64,000 bases of DNA, from positions 29,334-93,333 of the forward strand of contig CAYWKD010000007.1 in the NCBI GenBank assembly GCA_964458705.1. Reading direction: 5' to 3'. Shown piece after piece: positions 52,410 to 60,266 of this stretch. Numbering within the stretch: position 1 is the first letter of the stretch; every line of letters begins with the position of its first letter. A model generated the notes under the pieces. It worked only from the letters and a program-made list of their open reading frames with translations, was not told the DNA's origin and ran no database searches. Position numbers and translations under genes: made by a program. The DNA is from JAAUTG01 sp964458705 (GTDB lineage Bacteria; Bacteroidota; Bacteroidia; Chitinophagales; Saprospiraceae).

Positions 52410-53999
52410 CTAGTCTTTTTCATCTTGCTCTATTTCTAGTTGATCCTGCATCGTCATCCGAATCTCATCTTCGTTTTCATCGAAGAACTTATACTCCATG
52501 ATGTGGAAAGTATTATCCCCCTTAACACGAATCCATTTCTGATATTCTAGGTACCAACGCATTGGCTTAGTAATAAATCCTTTTTTGAGAAATGCTTCTA
52601 TGTATGGATGTACTAACAAGAGAACCTTTGATTTAGATCGAGACTGCATTATCAAGTTCAAGTCGCGCTCTATATCATCTACTAATAAAATAGAGGCATT
52701 TATTTTACCAGAACCTGCACAAGTTGGGCATTGCTCTGCTGTATTTATTTTCAGTTCTGGTCGAACTCGCTGCCTTGTTATTTGCATCAACCCGAACTTA
52801 CTCAATGGCAAAATAGTGTGCTGAGCTCGATCATTTTTCATAAATTGCTTCATCTCACGTTGCAGTTTCTTGCGATTTTCTGCATTCCGCATATCAATGA
52901 AATCAATAATGATAATTCCGCCGATATCCCTTAATCGAAGTTGTCTAGCAATTTCTTTTGCTGCTTCTAAATTGACGGCAAGCACTGCATCCTCTTGGTT
53001 CTTACTACTCATTTTGTGACCACTGTTCACGTCAATGACGTGCATAGCTTCTGTATGCTCAATGATAATGTAAGCACCACTATCCATCGTGGGCGTTTTC
53101 CTAAAGGAAGACTTAATTTGCCTAGTAACGCCATTTGAGTCAAAAATGGGACGATTGGAGCGATGATGCTGCACAATCCCTGTCTGATTGGGCGCATTGG
53201 ATTCTAAGTAGTGCTTTATATTTTCATATACTTCCTTATTATTCACTACAATCTTGTTGAAAGAGTCTGTAACAAGATCGCGTAATAAACTAGTGGTTTT
53301 ATCCAGTTCACTTAGCAGTTTGAGAGGAGATTTAGCTTTGTATAGCTGCTTTTGTATTTGCTCCCACTTACTCAAAATATGCGAAAGCTCTTCGTGCAAC
53401 TCTGCTGTATTCTTTCCTGCTGCGGCTGTTCTGACGATCACCCCAAAGTGTTTGGGCTTAATACTATCAATTATTTTCTTTAACCGCTTGCGCTCTTCAG
53501 CATTACTAATTCTTTTAGAAATAGCTACTACTTCTGAAAATGGAGAAAGCACTAAGAAACGCCCCGGTATGGTGATCTCACAAGTCAATCGAGGCCCTTT
53601 AGTGCCAATAGGCTCTTTCAATATCTGTACGAGCAAGGGTTGCTTCTTGTTTAATACTTGGTCTATCCTACCTGTCTTGATTATTTCTGGCTCAATCCCG
53701 AAGTTCTCTAAACGATGAGTTGCTAACTTTCCACTCATAGAATCTCTCGTGAACTTAGCTACTGATCTTAGCTTGGGACTCAAATCCGTGTAGTGTAAAA
53801 AAGCGTCCTTGCTATGTCCAATCTCTACAAAAGCAGCATTCAAACCAGGCATTAAACGTTTTACTTGCCCCAAAAAGATATCCCCTACAATAAACTGATT
53901 GTCATTTTGTTCGCTATGTAGCTCTACCAGCATATTGTCTTCTAATAAGGCAATTTCCACCTTATTAGCATTTGAATTGATAATCAATTCTTTTTCCAC
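52410..53999 (-). CDS. rng: ribonuclease E/G family protein (RNase G)
   Basis: 529-aa single-strand-specific endoribonuclease for rRNA maturation and mRNA decay. An S1 domain covers about 38-125 (VGDIFLGQVKRLMPGLNAAFVEIG), the RNase H-like core follows, with GGIIIIDFIDMRNAENR near 352 providing the catalytic Asp residues, and the zinc-link CPTCAGSG near 424. It lacks the long C-terminal scaffold of RNase E. It starts with GTG at 53999. It sits downstream of the mS38-like, TPR and HU genes, a conserved Bacteroidota neighbourhood. Confidence 0.94.
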   Translation of the reverse strand: MEKELIINSNANKVEIALLEDNMLVELHSEQNDNQFIVGDIFLGQVKRLMPGLNAAFVEIGHSKDAFLHYTDLSPKLRSVAKFTRDSMSGKLATHRLENFGIEPEIIKTGRIDQVLNKKQPLLVQILKEPIGTKGPRLTCEITIPGRFLVLSPFSEVVAISKRISNAEERKRLKKIIDSIKPKHFGVIVRTAAAGKNTAELHEELSHILSKWEQIQKQLYKAKSPLKLLSELDKTTSLLRDLVTDSFNKIVVNNKEVYENIKHYLESNAPNQTGIVQHHRSNRPIFDSNGVTRQIKSSFRKTPTMDSGAYIIIEHTEAMHVIDVNSGHKMSSKNQEDAVLAVNLEAAKEIARQLRLRDIGGIIIIDFIDMRNAENRKKLQREMKQFMKNDRAQHTILPLSKFGLMQITRQRVRPELKINTAEQCPTCAGSGKINASILLVDDIERDLNLIMQSRSKSKVLLLVHPYIEAFLKKGFITKPMRWYLEYQKWIRVKGDNTFHIMEYKFFDENEDEIRMTMQDQLEIEQDEKD

Positions 54000-54633
54000 A
54001 ATCTTAAAATTTAGACTAGGATGGATAGGGAAAAGGAAGAATAGCTACTGTGAAGTCGAAAATTTTTAATATTTATGTATTAATGATTATTGTACTAAAA
54101 TTTTTTGTTTTGAATGTTATTCCTGTTTTCGTAAGTAGGAACATTTGATACACTGTTCCCTTTTCACGCTCCTCAATCATTCATCAACCAAGTACAATTA
54201 TTATCGTTACTTTAGTTTGTATTAACGCTCCATTAGTCTTAATCTATTAACAATAGCGAACTATGTCCGAATAAATAGTTTCATTTGGTTATGAATCATT
54301 TCACTAGTTGGCTTTAATACACTCTTAAAATTAGTGATTTGGCTAAAATATCTTGCTTGTTTAACTAGGTTTCTGGCACTTATATTCTTAAAAGAACTAA
54401 AGTTTATGGTTTAATTCTAACTTCTCAAAAAAAACCTCAGAGTGTTTATTGACTTCCTTTAAAATATCAATCCTAAAAGTTTTGACCTAAAAATTGAATG
54501 CTAACTTTATAGCACTCTCTATGATATGAATTGTTTTTTGAGATAATCTAATTTTTTCTTGAAAGACTCGTAACAAAAAAACACAGAAACCACTACTTTT
54601 ACTTTCCTAGTAAAAGTAGTGGTTTCTGTGTTT
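54000..54633. other. intergenic region upstream of rng
   Basis: About 630 bp, strongly AT-rich. Apart from the large terminator hairpin at 54577-54635 I see no ORF with coding character and no RNA gene. The rng promoter presumably lies here, but no good TTG/TAnnTTTG pair is visible on the minus strand. Confidence 0.4.
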
Positions 54634-54635
54634 TT
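54577..54635 (-). terminator. 27-bp perfect terminator hairpin after the mS38-like gene
   Basis: A perfect 27-bp inverted repeat (54577-54603 with 54609-54635) and a 5-nt loop. On the minus strand it starts at the stop codon of the 54726 gene (2-base overlap) and its 3' arm ends in a run of T. It isolates that gene from rng. Confidence 0.85.
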
Positions 54636-54726
54636 ATTTCTTCTTTTTATGTCTATTTTTTCTCAGTCTCTTTTTTCGTTTATGTGTAGCAATTTTATGT
54701 CGCTTACGCTTCTTTCCACATGGCAT
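54634..54726 (-). CDS. AURKAIP1/COX24-domain small ribosomal protein (mS38/bS22-like)
   Basis: 30-aa very basic peptide: MPCGKKRKRHKIATHKRKKR followed by LRKNRHKKKK. It matches the tiny conserved Bacteroidota protein with an AURKAIP1/COX24 domain, related to mitochondrial mS38 and the small bS22-type proteins near the decoding centre of the ribosome. Gene finders often miss it for its length. It has its own strong terminator and sits between the TPR protein gene and rng. Family call is from memory of the consensus; ribosome binding is inferred. Confidence 0.85.
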   Translation of the reverse strand: MPCGKKRKRHKIATHKRKKRLRKNRHKKKK

Positions 54727-54852
54727 ATTTTGTCTCTTTAATGATTAAAAAATTTAAATTAAATATTTTTTGTTGTGAATTAGTATCAATTCGATGATAT
54801 TAATCTGCTAAACTTTAGCTTAAAATATCACTGTACTCAAAAGACGTCAAAA

Positions 54853-55641
54853 TCAACTATTGGACAGTATTTTACATTGTTCTACAAACTGCTGAGCAGC
54901 GTCGGTTTTTCCAAGTTGCTCATACACTTGGGCTAGTAAGCAATTAGCATCCAAATTATTAGGTTCAATTGAAACCACTTTTTGTAACCGCTCTGCAGCC
55001 TTATCGAACTGCCCCGTACGCATTCCTTGTCTCGCTAAAGTAAGTAATACTAATACATCATTAGGGTTGCTTCGGTTCAAGTCGAGTAACATTTGTATCC
55101 CCTTCATAGGATTTTCAGGCGGCGGATTTTCTACATACACTAGCGATAAATTTACTTTATGTCGCAAATTATCTGGTGCGATAGATGTAGCATTTTCAAA
55201 AGCATTGGCTGCCCTACTAGAGCAAAACTGCTTAATTTTCTCTTCCTCTGCTCTTTGCACACAAATGGCATAGGTAGTACCTGCAATAGACCAAGCCTCT
55301 TCTGTATCTTCCTGCTCCGCTATATCTTGAGCATAATATCCTGCAATGGCATATTTCCCCAAACGATACCAAGCTCCTGAAAGCTCTTTGAGTACGGAAG
55401 TTTTTGTTGAATCTTGCTGTAAAGAAAGTTGCTGTTCTAATACTAATATTGTGTTAGATGCTTCTACTTCTAAATCCTTTTTCGCTTCATTCAGCAAAAC
55501 ATTTATGCTAGTAGATTCTACTTCTAAAGACCTTACTTTTTCTGCTGCCTTTACTTCTTTGGGTTTGCGATCAAATCCTAGATAGAGCACTCCGAAAAGC
55601 AATATTGATGCAAGTATTACTGCAATTTGTAGCTTTGTCAT
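54853..55641 (-). CDS. membrane-anchored TPR protein
   Basis: 262-aa protein with one N-terminal membrane segment (about 5-23, IAVILASILLFGVLYLGF), a short charged linker, then TPR-like helical repeats at about 85-260 (LSGAWYRLGKYAIAGYYAQD, KAAERLQKVVSIEPNNLDA, LAQVYEQLGKTDAAQQFVE). Probably periplasmic and used for protein-protein contacts. It lies 31 bp downstream of the HU gene, and this HU-TPR-rng order is common in Bacteroidota. Function unknown. Confidence 0.82.
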   Translation of the reverse strand: MTKLQIAVILASILLFGVLYLGFDRKPKEVKAAEKVRSLEVESTSINVLLNEAKKDLEVEASNTILVLEQQLSLQQDSTKTSVLKELSGAWYRLGKYAIAGYYAQDIAEQEDTEEAWSIAGTTYAICVQRAEEEKIKQFCSSRAANAFENATSIAPDNLRHKVNLSLVYVENPPPENPMKGIQMLLDLNRSNPNDVLVLLTLARQGMRTGQFDKAAERLQKVVSIEPNNLDANCLLAQVYEQLGKTDAAQQFVEQCKILSNS

Positions 55642-55672
55642 AAATACAAATCTTATCTATTATTGAGCATCA

Positions 55673-55975
55673 TTACTTATCATCAGGCAGTGAAGTTACA
55701 TTTTCTTTTACTTGCTCTACAAACACTTTTGCCGGTTTAAAAGCAGGAATGTAATGCTCTGGTATTTCTATTGCCACGTTCTCTTTAATATGACGCCCGA
55801 CCTTTTTAGCTCTTTTCTTTACGATAAAGCTACCGAAGCCTCTAATATAAACATTTTCTCCTTCAGCCAATGAATCTTTCACTTCTGTAAAAAAGGTCTC
55901 CAATGCTACAAGTACATCTACTTTTGGTACACCTGTCTTTTCTGAAATAGCTGAAACCAAGTTGGCTTTCCTCAT
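55673..55975 (-). CDS. HU/IHF-family DNA-binding protein
   Basis: 100-aa histone-like protein that bends DNA. It begins MRKANLVSAISEKTG, has the core GFGSFIVKKR near 49 and the arm and core around IPEHYIPAFKPAK near 72, with a short acidic tail. The frame is open to 56038, but the extra 21 residues are not HU-like, and a near-consensus -7 box (GAAATTTG, minus strand, 56036-56043) lies over that upstream part, which supports the ATG at 55975. Confidence 0.93.
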   Translation of the reverse strand: MRKANLVSAISEKTGVPKVDVLVALETFFTEVKDSLAEGENVYIRGFGSFIVKKRAKKVGRHIKENVAIEIPEHYIPAFKPAKVFVEQVKENVTSLPDDK

Positions 55976-56282
55976 ATTAGTAACTGATTTATAATTAGTT
56001 ATGAATGGTAATTCACCCTTTCTCTTAAAGTGTGGCAAATTTCGTAAAATTCTTTATGTTTCAAAACCCAATTGGTGTTTTTATTCTATTTTTTTCTTAA
56101 TAGTCAACGATTTATGCAATAATAATAAGGCTATACACGCCAAAATAAAAAAATGTTAACGTCTTAAACAATCCTCTAAGCCTACTCTGCAAACCCCTAA
56201 GTGAGATAGACGATATGCTCAGTCAGTGTCGCATGCCATCTTAATTCCCCTTAGTTTTGAATAAAATTAATCACAACAATAG
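55976..56282. other. divergent intergenic region
   Basis: 307 bp between HU (minus) and the membrane/GTPase operon (plus). The near-consensus -7 box GAAATTTG for HU on the minus strand (56036-56043) is the only element I can point to. No ORF or RNA gene. Confidence 0.4.
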
Positions 56283-57317
56283 ATGAGTCAAATAAAAAAT
56301 TCAAATGCAGGCACTGGTATTGTACTTGCTGTAATCGCAGTTATTTGTGTATCCATAAGTTTTATTCAGACGGCATTAGGATATGAGTTACTAGCAGGTC
56401 CTGTATTTACTTGGCTATTTTCCTTAATTATCAGTGCGTTTATGCTACTGACTAATTTCAGATTAAAGGAGGCTTTAAGCGATGGAAAGGCAGTATGGGG
56501 TATTGCTGCATTCTATGTAATCATAGTATTTTTCAGTTTTGCTGGTAATTTCAATGCCTTTTACAGTCAATTTATGAAAGACGAACTTTACGAAACAGAA
56601 CTTAGAAATTACGAAACACAAATTCCAGCGATTCAACAGAAAGCTATACAAACTATCAGAGCAACAAATGATGCACAAGAAGTAGAGACTAAAGTGAACC
56701 AATTGAAATTTTCATTGGAATCTCAAATCCTTGATCCAGCTAATGCAGGTTTCGGTGAACGCGCCTCCGACATAAAAGGCGAAATCGAAGACCTACTTGA
56801 TGTAAAATTGACACAATACGACGGTGCACCAGTTGATATTGCTAGTAAGATGACTACGCAAATAGATCAAGTACTAACAACTAAAATAAAAGCAATGACA
56901 CAAGACGGCAATGCACTTATCAGCCAAATCAATACTAAGGTAGATAGCGTAATGCCAGTGATTCGCCAAACGCTTCTGCCCGCTAACATCAATGATATGG
57001 GGCGTTCAGGAATTGACTTGGCAGACAATACTTACAACACGATTGGAGAAATGACCAAGGGCTTTACTTCAACCTTTTCTTATGAGCCGATCAAGTCAGA
57101 ACAATTGCAAGTAGGTAAAATTAGCCACTCCTTTAAATCAGCTTTTGTCAAAGGTGACAATCCGCAGGCAACCATCATTGCTACGCTGGCTAGCCTAGCA
57201 GTGGACTTTTTAGTACCTATCTATCTTTTATTGACCATTGGAAGAAAAGAAGAAGATCATCAGCCGTACATTAAGAAGTCGGGGCGCAAAAGAAGCGAAG
57301 GCGTAGAAGTATTGTAG
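56283..57317 (+). CDS. uncharacterised four-TM membrane protein, first gene of GTPase operon
   Basis: 344-aa membrane protein. Three hydrophobic segments lie at about 11-33, 38-57 and 69-92, then a soluble, largely helical stretch of about 200 residues (ELYETELRNYETQI ... KVDSVMPVIRQ), then a fourth segment near 298-322 and a basic cytoplasmic tail (KKSGRKRSEG). The topology places the helical stretch outside the cytoplasm if the N-terminus is inside. I recognise no family. It lies 51 bp before a GTPase-like gene. Confidence 0.7.
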   Translation: MSQIKNSNAGTGIVLAVIAVICVSISFIQTALGYELLAGPVFTWLFSLIISAFMLLTNFRLKEALSDGKAVWGIAAFYVIIVFFSFAGNFNAFYSQFMKDELYETELRNYETQIPAIQQKAIQTIRATNDAQEVETKVNQLKFSLESQILDPANAGFGERASDIKGEIEDLLDVKLTQYDGAPVDIASKMTTQIDQVLTTKIKAMTQDGNALISQINTKVDSVMPVIRQTLLPANINDMGRSGIDLADNTYNTIGEMTKGFTSTFSYEPIKSEQLQVGKISHSFKSAFVKGDNPQATIIATLASLAVDFLVPIYLLLTIGRKEEDHQPYIKKSGRKRSEGVEVL

Positions 57318-57368
57318 CTACTCGCTCGTAATCACAATATTCATTCATTCTAATTAAACAGAACAAAA

Positions 57369-58802
57369 ATGTCAGAGAACAAAACATCCGCTTTCCATTT
57401 AATTATGCCATTGGCAGCTACTGAAAAAAAAGATACTCCTGCTAAGGAAATGGATCATAAAAGTGCTGAAAAAATGGATTTGGACAACAAAAAGGTATTG
57501 AGCAATACGGAAAATATACTCAACGCTTCAGACTCAGAATTGCTTCCAAGCAAGAAGCAGCAAGCTCCCGTCAGTAAGATGGAAGAGGTTGATATCGACG
57601 AAGCATTGATGAATACATTTGCATCCACTCGTCAAGAGGAAATCTCTGAAACAGAAGATGCTCCTATCAGGAATACAAAAGCAAGTTTACCCTTACAAAA
57701 TATCGACTCAAAATTACAACCAATAGAATTTTCATCGGAAGAACCTCTATTCGAGGTGCCTCCTGCTATTGACTTCAATAATTTACCAGCAGAAGATGTG
57801 GACGAGGCGTACCGAAGAATGATGGAAGGTAGTAATCAAGTTAATGAAGAATATACAGCCGCAGCACAAACGGAGTTGTCTCCTATCTTATTTGATGATG
57901 GGGGCAGCTCCATCGGCGAAGAGGAGGACACAATAAATATTCTTGCACCGATCTCAAATTCATCAAACGAAGCAGCGCCACAAAGTCCTGAATCACTCTT
58001 ACCTCAGTTTCGTCGATTGCAGGATCGAGACTCTAACTTTGTCTTTCTTTTTGGTCGTCAACAAGCGGGAAAAACAGTCATACTTTCATCCCTAGCCTAT
58101 CACATGGGGGTGGATGAAAATGGTGTGTTGGAAACGAGAAGACGCACAGACAATTTAAAGGGAGCTGCTTATCTAAAGCAGTTATATAAATCAGTGAGAG
58201 AAGGACGGTTTATGAATCGAACGGCTGTGGGTTCTTTGTATGAATTAGACTTAAAGTACACACCTCATCAGCCAGATACACCAATGAATTTCACCTTTCT
58301 TGAGATGTCGGGCGAGGATTTGACTAAAGTAGAATTGAGTGAGACTTCTGCAGGTCAACTTCCTAGCAACATTGATATTTATCTGAAATGTCCAAATTTG
58401 AATCTGCTCTTTATGATCGTTGTGCCTTATGAAGATGCTAGCGACCATGACTATCTAGTGATTGACTTTTTGGATTACTTAGCAGAACGCAAACCTAATT
58501 TCGATTTCTCAAAAGTATTACTACTAATTTCTAAGTGGGATCGCTACGAAGGAACACGAAAAGATGAAGTAGATATATTTGTAAAGGAACAAATGCCACG
58601 CACCTATTCGAGGCTTAAGGCTAATAAAGGAACAATTGCCAGATATTCAATTGGTGAAGTAACCGAAGATAATCAATTCATTGTCAACTTAAATCAAGAG
58701 CGACCAGAGACGATCAAACGTTGGTTGTACTATACCATTACTGGAAAAAGAATCAAAGACGAAAGCCAGTCCATTTGGAACAAGATGAAATCTTGGTTCT
58801 AA
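57369..58802 (+). CDS. GTPase-like P-loop protein
   Basis: 477-aa protein. Residues 1-215 are acidic, low-complexity and probably disordered. A P-loop NTPase domain covers about 220-470: G1 motif GRQQAGKT at 229-236, a G3-like EMSGED starting at 312 (DxxG variant), and a G4-like SKWD at 388-391 (NKxD variant with Ser for Asn). This order fits a TRAFAC-type small GTPase rather than a AAA or ABC ATPase. No membrane segment. The neighbours are a membrane protein and a coiled-coil protein. The family is uncharacterised as far as I can tell. Confidence 0.7.
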   Translation: MSENKTSAFHLIMPLAATEKKDTPAKEMDHKSAEKMDLDNKKVLSNTENILNASDSELLPSKKQQAPVSKMEEVDIDEALMNTFASTRQEEISETEDAPIRNTKASLPLQNIDSKLQPIEFSSEEPLFEVPPAIDFNNLPAEDVDEAYRRMMEGSNQVNEEYTAAAQTELSPILFDDGGSSIGEEEDTINILAPISNSSNEAAPQSPESLLPQFRRLQDRDSNFVFLFGRQQAGKTVILSSLAYHMGVDENGVLETRRRTDNLKGAAYLKQLYKSVREGRFMNRTAVGSLYELDLKYTPHQPDTPMNFTFLEMSGEDLTKVELSETSAGQLPSNIDIYLKCPNLNLLFMIVVPYEDASDHDYLVIDFLDYLAERKPNFDFSKVLLLISKWDRYEGTRKDEVDIFVKEQMPRTYSRLKANKGTIARYSIGEVTEDNQFIVNLNQERPETIKRWLYYTITGKRIKDESQSIWNKMKSWF

Positions 58803-58877
58803 GCCTATTAGCACTTCAGATATTGAACAGCTTAGGCAATCTTAATATTTTTTCTCACCAATCACTATCGAATTATT

Positions 58878-60002
58878 ATGAAAGTAGGATATGCTTTTAT
58901 TGGTACGCCCAAGGGATTACAAACAAAAAATGGCGGGGCTATCAAAAGTGCAGACATTCGCCAGTTTGTTGATCTGAATAGTAGCGAGATTAGAGTGTTC
59001 CCCAACACAGAATTGCTAATGGTCAAAAAAGTAGTGAGCCAACAAGATATTTACTACATTATCGCTCAATATGAATATGCTAAAGAAATCGAATCAGAAC
59101 GAACAGGCACTTTCTTTGGAGGTGCACTAGTACTAAAAAATGCAATTGCTCCACCTGAAGCAATCTTACTGGTACTAAATCAGTTGATGTCCAATTTACG
59201 AGCATATATCGCAACCGACGGAAGATTCCGGGCTGAGTTTGATCGAATTAGCCTACCTGAGTTTCGCCGTTTAAAAGGGCTAGAAAGCAACTTAACTACA
59301 AGAACAATTGATACTTCTAATTTGACAAACAAAGCTATTTTGATTAATCTAGGAGGTGAAGATGACTTTCGAGAAAAAGCCAACTTTTTAGACCAAGCAC
59401 TAGGAGGGACTGTCTTAGAACCATTTACAACTATTTATGCTACTGACGATAATGCTATCATTGATTTTGTTCAGCGAGAGAAAAGCATGCGATTGGCTTC
59501 ACTTGGAGCAAGCTATGAATCAATGACAGAGCAGTTGGAGCGAAAATATGCTTATTTGAATAATCAATTTGAACAAGGAAAAGACAGCTATAATAATCTA
59601 AGAAATGAATGTGAAAAGCTAAGTCAATCTGCCAAGCAGTTGGTAGAACAGCGCAATAAATTACAGCTACAATATGAGGAGACCAAACGGAAAGTAGCAG
59701 AAAATATGACCGTTTTAGATGCTGCCATTCAAAATCGCCAAGATGAGTTAACTGATCTTGAGCAGGAGCAAGTCAAAGCACAGCAAACACTGCTGCAACT
59801 AAAAGAGCAATGCGAGACAGCAGAAAAGCAAATGTCACCTTTGAAAAAAGAACAGCAACAGCTAGAAGCAACAATTGCACAACTAAAAAAAGCACAGCAA
59901 GACTTACAAATTAGTCTAGAGACACTTCAAAGTGAGCAGCAAACTTTAATCGCTAAAAATGAAGCATTAGAAACACTAAAAACTAGCGAGATTGAGATTT
60001 AA
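58878..60002 (+). CDS. uncharacterised protein with long C-terminal coiled coil
   Basis: 374-aa protein. The N-terminal part (about 1-210) is globular: VGYAFIGTPKGLQTKNGG at the start, RTGTFFGGALVLKN near 72. It faintly recalls GTPase-associated (GAP1-N-like) domains, but I cannot confirm that. Residues 215-370 are a long coiled coil rich in Gln, Glu and Lys (LEQEQVKAQQTLLQLK, LKKEQQQLEATIAQL). It is 75 bp after the GTPase-like gene, so it is probably cotranscribed and may be an effector or partner of it. Confidence 0.65.
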   Translation: MKVGYAFIGTPKGLQTKNGGAIKSADIRQFVDLNSSEIRVFPNTELLMVKKVVSQQDIYYIIAQYEYAKEIESERTGTFFGGALVLKNAIAPPEAILLVLNQLMSNLRAYIATDGRFRAEFDRISLPEFRRLKGLESNLTTRTIDTSNLTNKAILINLGGEDDFREKANFLDQALGGTVLEPFTTIYATDDNAIIDFVQREKSMRLASLGASYESMTEQLERKYAYLNNQFEQGKDSYNNLRNECEKLSQSAKQLVEQRNKLQLQYEETKRKVAENMTVLDAAIQNRQDELTDLEQEQVKAQQTLLQLKEQCETAEKQMSPLKKEQQQLEATIAQLKKAQQDLQISLETLQSEQQTLIAKNEALETLKTSEIEI

Positions 60003-60266
60003 AGAGATGGAAAATTCCAAAATAGAACGGTAAGTGAGTGAGTTCATTTCATTCAAGCCATCTAAAACGATTATAGCTCACTTCCAACGTTTCATCGTAG
60101 TCATAACTGTATTTTTACCGTAAATCGCTTTGAATTAGGTCTAGCTTGGCACTTTTTTTCTTTTTTGAAATAACAAGTTTAATCTATACTGTAAAACTTT
60201 ATTTCTGAGCAGCATTAGTATTTACCTGAGTGTTCACTACAGTTCATGATAGAAGATTTCGATTGT

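Noticed and set aside
54339..54356. TTGGCT...TTGC as a sigma54 promoter for a plus-strand gene
   Set aside because: GG and GC are 12 nt apart instead of 10, and no plus-strand gene follows.
55976..56038. N-terminal extension of the HU protein
   Set aside because: HU proteins start at MRKANL-type sequence, and a near-consensus promoter box overlaps the extension.
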